A DNA stretch of 64,000 bases from Oscarella lobularis (GCF_947507565.1 NC_089185.1:496001-560000), one strand, 5' to 3'. Positions 23,126 through 45,620 are shown, counted from the first letter of the stretch. Notes: generated by a model from the letters alone, not told the origin. Program-made: numbers and translations.

Positions 23126-24661
23126 ATGGCCGACGCCGCCTCCTCCGTAGGTGTCGGTAAAATGTCCGAAAGAGGTTCTAGACGCTCCCTTTTGTTTAGC
23201 AGTGCTCCACCCGGGGTACGATCGTACCGTCGGCATCGTTCTGTGGTCAAACCGAAGCGGAGAAGCTGTCCGAGGCTCTAAAAGGTACACATCTATTGAT
23301 ACATTGTTGCAAGTGACTCTCGAAACGTTCTAAGGCTCGGATACGAGCGCGCTGTTTGACATTTTGACGCGCTGTACCAACGGGCAACGCCAGGAGATTC
23401 GATCGAAGTACAAAGAAGCGTATGGAAAGGTGATAGGCGCCGGAAGAGTTCGTTTTCGCTTTTTCCGACACTTCCTTATTTAGGATCCAATAGACGATTT
23501 GAAGTCGCAGTTGAAAGGAGACGTTGAACGCCTTGCCTTGGCTTTGTTCGATCGACCAGACGTGTTTGATGCCAAGGAACTCAGAGTTGCCATGAAAGTA
23601 TCGTTTCCCTTTCTCTAGAGACCTCGAGTATTTTATTTCTTTTTTTAGGGACTCGGGACGGACGAGTCTGTCCTGATTGAGATTCTGTGCACTCGGAGCT
23701 CCGACGTGAGTTGGATACCTCTGTAACGTACTAATTAGAGATTGTTGATGATTTTTTTTTGTAGGAGATTGCTCAGATCAAACGAGCCTACAAAGAAGGT
23801 TTAGTTAAAATGATAGATCCGGTTTTTTTGCAGCAATCTCTGCAGAATTCAATCGCGATTTGGTGCAAGACGTCATAGACGATACAAGTGGACATTTCGA
23901 GAGTATTCTTTTGTCTCTGCTGAAGGTCGGCGAACAAAAAATAACTACTTCAATATTTAATGTGCGTGTTGCTAAGACCGAAAGGGATACTAGCACAACA
24001 GTGGATACTCAGCTGGCGAAAAAGGAAGGCGACGATCTCTACAGGGTCAGAAATAAAGAGGGTATACTAAATTACGTAAAGAGTTATCTTTTCAGGCTGG
24101 GGTTGCGTATTGGGGCACAAATGAAAGTATTTTCAACAAAGTCTTTGCAACTCGAAGCTTTGCTCAGCTCAAGGCAACCTTTCAGGCTTATGATGACGTA
24201 GGAAACGCGTGTTTCTGATAAAGTAACACTATTATTGTTATCTCAGTTGACCGGACACGACATTATGACTGCAATCGGCCGGGAGATGTCCGGAGATTAT
24301 AAGCAAAGCCTCGAGACTTTAGGTCAGAGAAGAAATATTATTATATGCTTATGCATGTGGATGTATTAGCTCATTCTGTTGTTGATATGCCTGGTTACTT
24401 TGCCAAGCAGCTCTATCGTTCAATGAAAGGTCTTGGGACGAACGATTGTCAGCTGATACGTGTTCTTGTGACACGCAGCGAGGTCGATTAGTGTGTGGCT
24501 AGTAAAAACGCGTTTGACGTTTTTTGTTTTAGATCGATCTGGCTGACGTAAAGGACGCGTTTCTTAGAGAATACAAAAAGTCGCTAGCTGACTGGATAAA
24601 GGGAGACACAGGCGGAGATTATCAGAAGTTGTGTTTGGCTATTATAGGTGAGCGCGAGTAA
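23126..24661 (+). CDS. Annexin, four repeats
   Basis: At least ten small exons. After a short head (MADAASS) the first repeat opens with [18 protein letters not shown], typical of annexin repeat 1. Later repeats show the type II calcium-binding and core motifs: [20 protein letters not shown] (repeat 2, about 23595-23700), a divergent repeat 3 ([18 protein letters not shown], about 24100-24170) and [20 protein letters not shown] (repeat 4, about 24420-24480). It ends [14 protein letters not shown] with stop at 24659-24661. The calcium loop of repeat 1 reads LKGSD, missing the Leu-Gly of the usual KGLGTD, so that site may be weak. Calcium-dependent phospholipid binding at membranes is the family role. 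The gap to the next start codon is 97 bp. Confidence 0.9.
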
Positions 24662-24758
24662 TCATTTTATTGCTATTGTACGAGACAAAGACGTTGATGA
24701 GCGGATTGATGAATTTGTACGCTCGTATTTTATCAGAGTCGCGTGACAGAATGAACGC

Positions 24759-27416
24759 ATGCGTCTTCAAGTTAGCTACACTGTACTCATGCTCCGACAA
24801 GTTCTCGTCGTATTCTCCGCCTTGACGGCTTCCGCTTTCGCTAGTAGCTCGTGCTTGGGAGAGTATCAGCAGTGCCCGAGCTCGGGCGACTGCGTTCTCG
24901 ATCCGAGCCTATGCGGTCGCTGCAAACAGGGACAATATCTCTGTCCCCTCGATCAGAAAACGTGCGTCGACTTGGCAGACGCCTACAAGACGTGTCCCGA
25001 CATCAAAGGCACCCACTTCGACTGGACGATGTCGATCGACGATCGCCTAGCTCATCTCGTCAAAACGACCAATATAACAGAACAAATCGCCCAGCTGACG
25101 AACGACGCTCCCGCCATCGTTCACGCCGGCATTCCCGCCTACAACTGGCTAAACGACGACGAGCACGGCGTTCGCCAATCGCACGCGACATCGTTTCCAA
25201 ACGGCTGCGCCCTCGGCGCCACGTGGTCCAAGCGCACTCTACGCGAAGTCGGCTACGCGATCGGCATGGAAGCGCGCGGCCTTCACAACGGATTCGTCCA
25301 CGCCGGAAATCGCGGTCACCGCGTAAACGGAATCGGCATCACGATGTATTCGCCCAATATGAACATGGTGCGGGATCCGAGGTGGGGACGAGCGCAGGAA
25401 GTCTATTCGGAGGATCCGAATGTAGCCGCTCAGCTGACCTATAATTTCGTTGTCGGTGCACAAGGGAATTTTTCGAGCACCGGGTATCTACTTGCGGCGG
25501 CCTGCTGCAAGCATTATGCCGCCTACGATCTCGAATCCGAACCAAGAAGTCGCTTCACCTTTGATGCTCAAGTCGATTCGAGAAATATGTGGGAAACGTA
25601 CATGGTTAATTTTCGGCATTGCGTCGTCGAAGCCCAAGCGGCTCACGTCATGTGCAGCTACAACGCCGTGAACGGCGTTCCCGCGTGCGGCAATCCCGAT
25701 CTTCTGAACGGCATATTGCGAGACCAGTGGAAGTGGCCGGGCTTCGTCGTCACCGACTACGACGCGTGGGCTCAAATCGCTTTGACTCATAGATACTGTC
25801 CGGATTTGAAGTGCGCCGCGGCTGTCGGACTCAAAGCCGGTACGGATCAGGAGGGCGGCGGAACGGGCGCAATCAATCAGCTTGCAAGCGCGCTCGCCGA
25901 CAATAACGTCACCGCCGAGCAAATTCAGACTGCATTTCGACGGTTGTTTCGTGTGAGGATTCTTTTGGGCATGCTCGATCCGCCGATGATGGTCGCGTGG
26001 AATATGGTCGGGAACGATTCGTCGAACATCGAAAGTCCGGAGCACATCGCTCTCGCTCGACGCGCCGGTCAAGAGGCGATGACGCTGTACAAAAATCACA
26101 ACAAAGCATTACCTTTTTCGATATCTTCGATTAAGAAAATGGCACTGATTGGTTCGTCGGCGACGCAGACGAGTCTTCTACTTGGAAACTACGCCGTTCC
26201 GCCTGACGCCGGGATAGTTTCTATAATGCAAGGCATAGAGAATGCTTTTGGTTTGCCTCCGACGAAGCCCAACTGTACAGTGGAACAAGACATTGACTAT
26301 TTTGTCCAAGGCGAAGGTGGAACGAGCTCGCCGAACGCGTCCGACTGCTGCGTTCAGTGCATGAACGACGCTACTTGTCAGTACTACACTTGGTATCAAA
26401 ATTCTTGCTATCTAAAGACGTCTGACGCCGGGCGAAAGACGAGCGAAGGACGCATTTCAGGCAAATGCTTGTCGAAGGGACCCAGCGTTGGAAAACTCGT
26501 TTTCGCCGCCGGATGCTCGAACGTCAGATGCACCGACACAAGCGGCTTCGATCAGGCGACCGACGCGGCAAAAGACGCCGACGCTATCGTCATCGTTCTC
26601 GGTCTCGATCAGAGTCAAGAGTCGGAGGGGCACGATCGATCCGTCGTCGAATTGCCGGGGAATCAAGCGGAACTCGTCGCCGCCGTGCGCAAGGCGAATC
26701 CGAACGCGCCGCTTGTCGTCGTTCTCGTCCACGGCGGCACGCTCGCTTTGGGCAGCGTTCTCGACGACGCCGACGCCATCGTCGACGCTTGGTATCCCGG
26801 CATGCAAGGCGGAAACGCCGTCGCCGACGTTCTTTTCGGTAAGTACAATCCGGCCGGTCGTGCCGCCGTCACCTCGTATCTATCGACGTCTGATTTGCCG
26901 ACGCCCGGTATGATGGATTTGTATGCCGGCAATGGAAGCAAAGGTCTCACGTATCGGTTCTTTGCCGGCAAGCCTCAGTATCCCTTCGGCTACGGCATGT
27001 CTTATACGACGTTTTCCTATTCGAATCTTCAGCTGAATGATTCAAAGCCGAAGGCCTGCGACGTTGTTGGGGTGACTGTGACCGTTCACAATGAGGGTGA
27101 TATGGATGGGGATGAAGTCGTTCAGGTCTACGTCAAGCAGCCGAAAGCCAGTGGTCCCGTTCCGAATGTGCGTTTGGCTGACTTTGCTCGCGTGTTCGTG
27201 CCAAAGGGGCAGTCAACGAACGTTAGTCTTGCTATAACGCCTGAATTTCATGCGTACGTTCCTCTGACGAAAAATCCCTACACCGGATCGGCGGAGGTGT
27301 CTGTGGAAGCCGGTCCGTTGAATGTCTACGTCGGAGGCGGGCAGCCTGATTATTTTGAAGGGCATTTATCTGCCGTTGCGAATGTTCAAAATACTCAGCT
27401 TCTCGTCTCGTGCTGA
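24759..27416 (+). CDS. GH3 beta-xylosidase/beta-glucosidase-like enzyme, intronless, with PAN-like insert
   Basis: An 885-residue single-exon protein with a signal peptide (VLVVFSALTASAFASS; a second Met at 24787 would give a neater one). A small Cys-rich segment follows (residues 30-85). The GH3 barrel runs from about 90 to 430: YNWLNDDEHGV, PNMNMVRDPRWGRAQEVYSE, CCKHYAAYD and GFVVTDYDAW, where the Asp of VTDYD is the expected nucleophile. The C-terminal GH3 domain (LPGNQAELV, DAWYPGMQGGNAVADVLFG) and the fibronectin-III-like tail end at the stop. Between the two GH3 domains is a Cys-rich insert (about 505-570: CCVQCMNDATCQYYTWY) that reads as a PAN/Apple-like module. The order resembles plant and fungal BXL beta-xylosidases, which also occur in some invertebrates. 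Probably secreted and digestive or matrix-directed. Confidence 0.9.
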   Translation: MRLQVSYTVLMLRQVLVVFSALTASAFASSSCLGEYQQCPSSGDCVLDPSLCGRCKQGQYLCPLDQKTCVDLADAYKTCPDIKGTHFDWTMSIDDRLAHLVKTTNITEQIAQLTNDAPAIVHAGIPAYNWLNDDEHGVRQSHATSFPNGCALGATWSKRTLREVGYAIGMEARGLHNGFVHAGNRGHRVNGIGITMYSPNMNMVRDPRWGRAQEVYSEDPNVAAQLTYNFVVGAQGNFSSTGYLLAAACCKHYAAYDLESEPRSRFTFDAQVDSRNMWETYMVNFRHCVVEAQAAHVMCSYNAVNGVPACGNPDLLNGILRDQWKWPGFVVTDYDAWAQIALTHRYCPDLKCAAAVGLKAGTDQEGGGTGAINQLASALADNNVTAEQIQTAFRRLFRVRILLGMLDPPMMVAWNMVGNDSSNIESPEHIALARRAGQEAMTLYKNHNKALPFSISSIKKMALIGSSATQTSLLLGNYAVPPDAGIVSIMQGIENAFGLPPTKPNCTVEQDIDYFVQGEGGTSSPNASDCCVQCMNDATCQYYTWYQNSCYLKTSDAGRKTSEGRISGKCLSKGPSVGKLVFAAGCSNVRCTDTSGFDQATDAAKDADAIVIVLGLDQSQESEGHDRSVVELPGNQAELVAAVRKANPNAPLVVVLVHGGTLALGSVLDDADAIVDAWYPGMQGGNAVADVLFGKYNPAGRAAVTSYLSTSDLPTPGMMDLYAGNGSKGLTYRFFAGKPQYPFGYGMSYTTFSYSNLQLNDSKPKACDVVGVTVTVHNEGDMDGDEVVQVYVKQPKASGPVPNVRLADFARVFVPKGQSTNVSLAITPEFHAYVPLTKNPYTGSAEVSVEAGPLNVYVGGGQPDYFEGHLSAVANVQNTQLLVSC

Positions 27417-27610
27417 CATCGCTATTTCTCTTTTTTAGGTGTCTTCTTTTTTTTAAGTGTTTCCTGTTGTTCATTCTACGTTGTCAAGGAATTTTCTGTC
27501 AGGTAGCACAACAAATTCAATATTGTTAATGGGCACGCCCTACTGCAGTTGCGCATGCGACGCCTGTGAGCCTCTGTGAGCCACCAATTCGTGAATTTCG
27601 TCCCGTAGCG

Positions 27611-29198
<1,588 letters not shown>

Positions 29199-29214
29199 TG
29201 GACTGTTTTTTTTA

Positions 29215-29705
29215 TCACGACGAAAAAACTGCTGTTTCCGGGGTCCTGGGCAAGACCCCGTCACATTGAAAACTGCCCGCGCATGCACCGTAAAGGCTCT
29301 GTGTCATTTTTTATTTAATAAACCCGGAACTAACCCGGAAGTACCAAAAAATTTTTTGCACAGAGGTCCTTTTTCTTTTGCTGTGTCCACCCTCGGGTGG
29401 ATGGGGGTCAACCTCACTGCTCCCCCGTCGGAGTTAGAGCCTGTTTAGTCTCCCGGCTCGGACGCCTGGGACCGGCAGCACTCGGATGTGAGTGCTGCCA
29501 GCCTGATTCCAGGGGGACCGCTATTGTGACCCACCGCGTCTTCCTAAGTGGGGTGGCAGTTTATCACTCATGCCACTGGAGTAGGGGATTGAATCCCCTG
29601 CGTTTTGAGCCACGTTTAACCTCTCTGGCTCAAGAGTTGGGACCAGTTTTATTTAGTCACCTCGGGGGCCCAGAGGTGAATGGCGACATCGGAACGAAGA
29701 CTTCA
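29215..29705. repeat. Hairpin-dense, SINE-like repeat
   Basis: Within 490 bp there are at least eight short inverted repeats: CGGGGTC/GACCCCG (about 29238-29260), CCACCC/GGGTGG (29388-29401), GGGGG/CCCCC (29404-29427), GGCAGCACTC/GAGTGCTGCC (29474-29499) nested in CCTGG/CCAGG, GTGGCA/TGCCAC (29555-29578), GGGGATT/AATCCCC (29584-29598), TTGAGCCA/TGGCTCAA (29606-29634) and CACCTC/GAGGTG (29661-29681). GGATTGAATCC resembles a Pol III B-box, and TAAGTGGGGTGGC about 45 bp upstream could be a decayed A-box. This suggests a tRNA-derived SINE or a structured non-coding RNA. No protein frame is supported. Confidence 0.45.
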
Positions 29706-30629
29706 AGCTCCAGACGGTGAAGAGCTACACAGGGTTAGAAACGACCAAAATAAACCTTACGATTTACGCGTGTCCCTTCTTCTCAGAGAACATATTCAAA
29801 CACCTTACGCGGACGACGGGGAATTTTCTTGGGGACCTAAATAGACACGTTATTTCAATTAGTCACTGCGGACTTGTATTCACCGAAAAAATTCGTTTTG
29901 AGAAATAAAAGCTTTGGGACTTGAAGCTGCAAAACATACTTGCAGATAAGCCACCATGTCAACCAGTTCAATCTTTTTTGCCGCTGGTCGTTGCTCCTCG
30001 AGATCACTCTGACGTCGAAAACGAGTCGAAAAGGAATGTCGCCATCGAGAAATTTCGCATCGCGAACCTATACGGAAAGATCTAACAAGCAACCAAAACG
30101 GACGGCTCCTGGTCTCTTAGATCGTCGGTCAAGTCGATCGCTAAACGAGCGATTGAAGGAGGCCGAGCCTGCGCGCGCTAAAAAGCGCGTGATACACAGC
30201 TGTGATACACACGATGTCTTGGAACTGACGTCGAGAAAGTTGAATTGACGCCAGTTCCTGTTACCCCACGTTACAGTTGCTTGCAGAAACTCGGGGTAAA
30301 CAGGAAAAATTTTGAAGCCAGTCTATATAAACTAGCCAGACCCTTCGCTGGGATCCAGACTAGATATAAACCGGAAAAATGTAAACCGGAAAATGTTGAA
30401 CCCCTGTTGAATGCGACCTAAATATGTGCGTACGTCACTTGAACTTTACTAATTCAGCCAGAAACTTGGAATTTGCTCTCGTGAAACTAGAGTTTGGCTG
30501 AAGCACGCAGAAGCAGGAAGTTGCAATTGAAACTGTACCCCCAGGCAAACTGAGCACTACAAATGCGTCGCTTTTAGCTAAGTGAGCTCACTTGATCGAG
30601 GCCTGTGCAGCTCGACGACGTTCTTCAGT
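29706..30629. other. Intergenic stretch, no gene seen
   Basis: No exon-like frame with a recognisable domain. There is a short inverted repeat CGCGC-TAAAAA-GCGCG near 30173-30190 and a local repeat of GTGATACACA around 30190-30212. The last part should hold the promoter of the gene at 30630. Confidence 0.4.
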
Positions 30630-31475
30630 ATGGCATCAAATCGCGATATTGAAGATAAAGCTGTTGCAACTGCCCTCGATGACGTCCAGAAAGCCCATCC
30701 GGACGAATTCGCGGCCGTTCTCAAAGACCCACAACGAAAGAAAGAATTCGAAGATGCGGCAAGAGACGCAGCTAGGGAAGTTCTCAAACTTTCTTCAGGC
30801 CTCCGTCCCGACATGGCAGCTGACGAGATCGAAGCGTATCTCGAAAAGGCTCTTTCTAAAGAAAGAGTTCAGCAAATTAAGAACGGACTCAACATCCCTA
30901 CGTATCAGATCAGACTAAACAAGAAAGACGACGGGAAGACGTGGGCAGACATCACACGAGACGGCGAAGAATTCATGCCTTCGCGAGCTCTCGTATCGCT
31001 CGCCGCCGTCAAAGACGTCTCATGGATCCAAATTGCCAGCGTCATTATCGAAGCAGTGATGCTCGTTCTGAGCGCCGTCGGCATCAAGTTGGCTGTCGAT
31101 GAAAAGGTGATTCAAAAAACAGCCCAAGAAATTGTTCCCGTCGTTGAAAGTTCGAGCGCTTTGCAAAAAGCCGTCGACGCTCTGAAAGAAGCGTTCAAAA
31201 ACGGAAGCAACTACGACAAAGCCAAAGCCATCTTTTACCTGATTAAAGATTCCTATTCCGCCGGAATACTCTGGAAAATCATCAAGAGCCTCTGCTCCAA
31301 CATGAGCACTTGGGATTGGATCAAAACGGCCGGCATCGTTTCAGCTATGATCATCGCCGCCTTGGCAACAGACGGAGTAGCTCTCATCGCAAAAATCGTC
31401 CTCGCTCTCAATTCCGCCTACGAGTTCGTCAAAAAGGTGCTCAATTTGAGTCAGTTAGATGAAATGTCGGTGTGA
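30630..31475 (+). CDS. Unknown intronless helical protein with hydrophobic segments
   Basis: A 281-residue single-exon protein; the first ATG in frame is at 30630 (MASNRDIEDKAVATALDD). I do not recognise the family. The N-terminal third is charged and helical (RKKEFEDAARDAAREVLKL). A short polar section with KKDDGKTWADITRDGEEFM follows. Then come three hydrophobic or amphipathic helices: WIQIASVIIEAVMLVLSAVG (about residue 133-152), KAIFYLIKDSYSAGILWKII, and AGIVSAMIIAALATDGVALI (about 235-255). There is no signal peptide. The helix layout could suit a membrane-inserting or lipid-binding protein, but that is inference. It is flanked by repeats and intergenic DNA. Intronless state and isolation are notable beside the intron-rich neighbours. 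Confidence 0.65.
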   Translation: MASNRDIEDKAVATALDDVQKAHPDEFAAVLKDPQRKKEFEDAARDAAREVLKLSSGLRPDMAADEIEAYLEKALSKERVQQIKNGLNIPTYQIRLNKKDDGKTWADITRDGEEFMPSRALVSLAAVKDVSWIQIASVIIEAVMLVLSAVGIKLAVDEKVIQKTAQEIVPVVESSSALQKAVDALKEAFKNGSNYDKAKAIFYLIKDSYSAGILWKIIKSLCSNMSTWDWIKTAGIVSAMIIAALATDGVALIAKIVLALNSAYEFVKKVLNLSQLDEMSV

Positions 31476-31691
31476 TGAGAAAAGAAATGCTGACCTGACG
31501 ATGATTTCGCAGTGCTGCCACGTTCGTTTGCTTGTAGAGGTCATTAGTAATTGTGTTCAGTAAATCTGCATTTCATGCCAAAATTCCTGTCGTTTGTCTG
31601 GATCCAGCTGGTACTTGTTGTGTCGTGACGACTGAATACATTTAGGCCATCTGACTTCCTCTACTAAATTATTAAAATTAATTAAATACGA

Positions 31692-33978
31692 TTACCACAG
31701 GTCATCTATATCTGTCGTTGCTTGGCCATGAATCCTTTTTTCCCATTTAGATAGCTGTTCAAGAAAGCTTCTATTTGGCCTAATAGACAATATGCGCTCA
31801 GAGCCTGTGCCCGCGCACCATGTGACGCGAGACAAAAACCTTATTCCAGGTCGTCGATCTTTGAGAAATTCAAACGCCGTGCCCAACGTCCAATTGTACC
31901 GTTTCATCAGGAGAGCAATGGTAATGCTGCTGCTTCTGCTCACGCCTCGCGTGCAGTGTACAAAAGCCGTCCCACCCACTCTGAAGGCGTCCACTACGAA
32001 AGAATCATAAATAACGTATTCATAAACAATGTACTGCTTACAAAGAAAATCGGTTGTCTTCTCAAAGTACTCTAACAGGCTCGACTCCCTTTCATCGAGG
32101 ACAGATATTTTCAAATATTTTGCTCTCCTCTCAAAACTAAGTAACGCGTTGACAAGACGACAAGGACAGCGCCCGTTTCGCTGTTCTACCTGTTACGATG
32201 CTCACTGCTTACATTGACAACGTGACTAATTCCTAAGTCCATAAAAACTGTTTCGCTTCGAGCATGCTCACAATTGCCCTGGTATAGTTTTCTAAGCACA
32301 TTTGTCCAATAAAAAAGGTGATCTAGATGGTTTTGACGCACTCACCCTGCTATGATTGACGACGGGTAGGATTCGATTTTTTCCCGGTCTTCGTCAGACC
32401 AATGTATCCTATAAAAGTGATGAATGCAACTCACCGCGATTAATTCTATCGTTACTTCGATCCACACAAAAAGGAGAAATCCTGATGGAAAGACTCAAAA
32501 CCACCTGAAAAAAATTTGAATTTCGTTTCAAATAAGTCACATCTCTTGCCTAGAAGAAACGAAACTCTTTCGAGTCCCAAGCCTTCCAGCTGCTTCAGCA
32601 GTTGCATTCCTATAGAACTTCATAAATAGCTACAGAGCGTCCTTCTATCCGCTGTCTTTTACCGCTGCTCTCGTCGTCCGCAGGCGACCCATCCTCGTCG
32701 TAAATCACTACCAAGGAATACTGGTCCATGTACGAATGAGCGTCAATGAGAAAGCGCATATCCATCGTCACTCTATAGGAAATTTAGGACTTCAAATACA
32801 CGATTACTTTTCATTAGACAAATGACTCACTCTTTGTACCAGCGTGCCGTGTTAATGTGAGCCCGTCTGTATGCCTCGTCGGATCGAGCATCCAATAAGA
32901 GCACGTAGAAAGGATCAGACAAGTATGCATTAACTGTGAAGATAGTGAAAACGCGGGAGGATCCCTGCTTTGGTTCACTCACGAACGCCAGCATTCATGT
33001 GATTGTACAGCTCAAAGGAAGTCACAAGCTCTTCGCCTAGAAAATGAACAAGTCTCTAGACTTGTGATACTGTTACAATTACTCAACTTACTCAATCCTA
33101 TTTCAGACATCTCCAATTCCTTTCGTTTGGCCATCTCGACTGCTTCCGCCTGCCAAAGTATCGTCACATACGCTGTACAATGTCTCTCTCTTTCCACTTA
33201 CCTCACTCATCTGCTTCAATGAGCTCGGCATGCCGAAGCCGGCGACGAGCGACGGTCGCATGACGAGCATGCTCACGGCGCTCCCCGCGCTCGTTCGCTT
33301 TTTATCACTCTTGCCCACATCGATCAACATTTGATCGACCATGTCCTCGATCTCCGCTCTTCCGCCGCCGGACTTTGGCGAAACAGAAATGCGACTCATC
33401 AAGCCGACAATCGGCGGCGCCGGCGACAAAAGATTCCCGCCGTCATCCGAAAGCCGACTTGCCGTCAAGCTTTGCATCGACGGCGGCGACGGCAACGTCG
33501 TCGTCGAAACGTCGCCAACACCCGCCAATGCGACGGCAATGCATTCCTTCAAGACGGCACGCGAAACGGTCGACGGCGAGCGCGGCACGACGACCGGCGT
33601 CGACGACGACGACTCGCTCCGTTTCTGGTGATACGATCGAATGGAATGCACGGAGCGACTCTTGCCGAGTCCCGACGGAAGTTTCGCCGGAAGTTCGATG
33701 TCGACGGCGATTGCCGACGCCGACGACGCGCGTCGTATTCGAGGAGGACGAGGAAAGACGAAAAATGGCGACGAATCGTCTGCTTTTTTCGTCGTCGTCG
33801 TCGTCGCCGCGTGGATTCGATCTTTCGCTTCGTATCCGCTGTCTTCGCTCGTGCGCGGACTCGCGTCGAATCGCGCTTGTTTCGGCTTTTCGTTTACGGC
33901 TCGTTGCCACGCGACGAGGAGCGGTCGCTTTCTCGCTCTCGGCGATCTGCTGGAGAACGTTGCAAGCAAAAAAATCAT
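31692..33978 (-). CDS. Rhodanese-like plus dual-specificity phosphatase protein
   Basis: Multi-exon gene. The first exon (33978 to about 33205) encodes a Ser/Thr/Pro-rich, probably disordered region that ends SSLKQMSE at a GTAAGT donor. Short exons follow (AEAVEMAKRKELEMSEIGLS; ELVTSFELYNHMNAGVR). Then a rhodanese-like segment (AYLSDPFYVLLLDARSDEAY, RRAHINTARWYK, about 32830-32940). The last exons form a dual-specificity phosphatase: SHVVNVSSEHRNS-like segment, YLKISVLDERES, and the P-loop HCTRGVSRSSS, which has the catalytic Cys and Arg. A small intron (31853-31777 region) joins RRPGIR to PNRSFLEQL. Rhodanese plus DSP is the architecture of MAP-kinase phosphatases and of STYXL1. Unlike STYXL1, the Cys is kept, so this protein is predicted active. 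Confidence 0.8.
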
Positions 33979-34256
33979 GTCGTTCTCGGAGTGTGTGTGT
34001 TTTTTTTTACGGTGCGCCCGGCTGTGGCCATGGAGACACGCTCGATCGCGACGATCCGCAGCCCATGAGATCGATCGGTCGCGCGGGTTGAGTTAGGACG
34101 TCGGCTCTCTTCTCATTGCTTTTACGGCTGTCGTGTGAGAAGCACGGCGCCAACTCCTAAGCGTAAAATCGACGTCGAAAGCTTACACGTAAGTCCCGTA
34201 TTATGTATGCTACGTGTCCATACATGGGAGGGAGGTCGTACCTGTTCTTATTCTTA

Positions 34257-35529
34257 CTAAATTGGAATATCTTCCGTGTCTCTATACACACGTCGAATTA
34301 GGAGCGCTAGCAAAAGGCAAGCCAACAGCCAAGCCAAAATAGTCAACCCCCTTCCATTGCCATGACCATCATTGATTCGAGTCGAATCATCCACCGAAAG
34401 ATCACTTCTCCGGGTAGCAGCAGGCCGCCGCCTTCTCGCTGCAGGTGCCGGTGCCGGTGGTGTCGGTGGAGATGGCAGTGGAGGTGGTGACAGGCTTTCT
34501 TCACTTTCGCTTCTTTCTTCAGATTGGCTAATTGATTGGTTAAAACTTTGACTTGAGGTCTCCTGCGTCTGCTGCTGCTGCTGCTGCTTCTTGGCTTTTT
34601 CCACTTCGGCTTTCACCTCAGCTTCCGACTTCAAAATAAAAATGATTTTCTTTTCTTACGCCACATCTTTTCGTCTCCAACCTTAAACGAAATCTGTGCA
34701 GCAAGTTCTTCGTCCTTTGTCCTGTCCGCGTCCCTTTCCTCTTCCTCTTTGTCAAGCAGAGTATCCCGATTGACCATCTCGCACATCGAGCACGACCAAT
34801 TCACAGACCTGTGTGAAAGAAATCGACTCCGGTTGTTTGCTTTTGCTACGACCTAGCATACTAAGACCTTTTCGCCAACGCTTGCCTCTCCTGAGGCGTA
34901 TAGTCCAAGGCTCCAATCGCTCCTCCTCCCTTCGTTGGCATAAAGCTTCGAATAGCAACGAGCACCGTTCGAACTAGAGAAAAGAGATCCGATGAGGCTT
35001 TGTGTCGACCCAAAGACCCTTACTGCTCCACGACGGTTGCCACGTTTCCGGATGATGAGCCGATATGCTCAAGCAGATTTTCTTGCCAAGTTCAAAACGT
35101 CCATTTGGCTAAAAGAATGCGAAAAGAATAAAATAGTAGAAACCAAAAGCGATAGTTTTTCTCCTATGTGCCAGGACCATACCGTCAAAAGTATGACGCT
35201 GGGTGGTTTCATGGGATATTCCGGGGGAAAGAGTATTCTGCCGTGATAGATTCCGCCTTCGTAGGGGCTGTCGGGTGGACCGCGGACGGTAAAGTGCCAT
35301 TCGAAGAGATTGTCCTTGAAAGACGTCGTGAAGCGGGTGATCGAGGGGAAGGAAGGGTTTCTCTCACTTCCAATGGCTGGGCGTAGTACTCGTACGTTGG
35401 ATCTCTGAGTTCTTTTGCTTCGCGCATGAGTCGCTTGACCGCTGGAGAAGGAGGATAAGCGAGTTAGACAAATAGGCGATGGATTGGAGAGAGAATACCT
35501 GGACTTCGGGCATTGTATTGTCCGTCCAT
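34257..35529 (-). CDS. UBE2J1: Ubiquitin-conjugating enzyme E2 J1 (tail-anchored)
   Basis: About five exons. It starts [10 protein letters not shown] (35529), then [60 protein letters not shown], the active-site exon [20 protein letters not shown] (about 35000-35090, catalytic Cys in KICLSIS), then [16 protein letters not shown]. The C-terminal exon (34634-34257) is Gln/Ser/Pro-rich and ends with one membrane helix, [17 protein letters not shown], followed by a short polar tail. This is the layout of the Ubc6/UBE2J family, which sits in the ER membrane by a C-terminal anchor and serves ER-associated degradation. All core E2 motifs are intact. The linker contains a polyglutamine run of six. 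Confidence 0.93.
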
Positions 35530-35707
35530 TTCGCCACGTCCTTCTTTTTGTAGCGCGCGCCGGTAGCGACTGGTATCCAGGAAATCAAAAGAGCAAAAGT
35601 TTGTTAGCTAAAATGCTCTGATTCATCTTCAGAGCACTGAAACCCACCACTGAAAACAAAAAGAAAAAACACACAGCAAAATCAGCGAAATCAAAAGTCA
35701 ACGCTAA

Positions 35708-45620
<9,913 letters not shown>

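Noticed and set aside
24851-26913. Several Arg-rich frames overlapping the GH3 gene
   Set aside because: They are shadows of a GC-rich coding exon with no domains of their own.
33331-34096. Long open frames on the + strand opposite the rhodanese/phosphatase N-terminal exon
   Set aside because: They are Arg/Ser-rich mirror frames of a GC-rich, Ser/Thr-coding exon. The minus frame ends at a clean GTAAGT donor and joins to recognisable domains.
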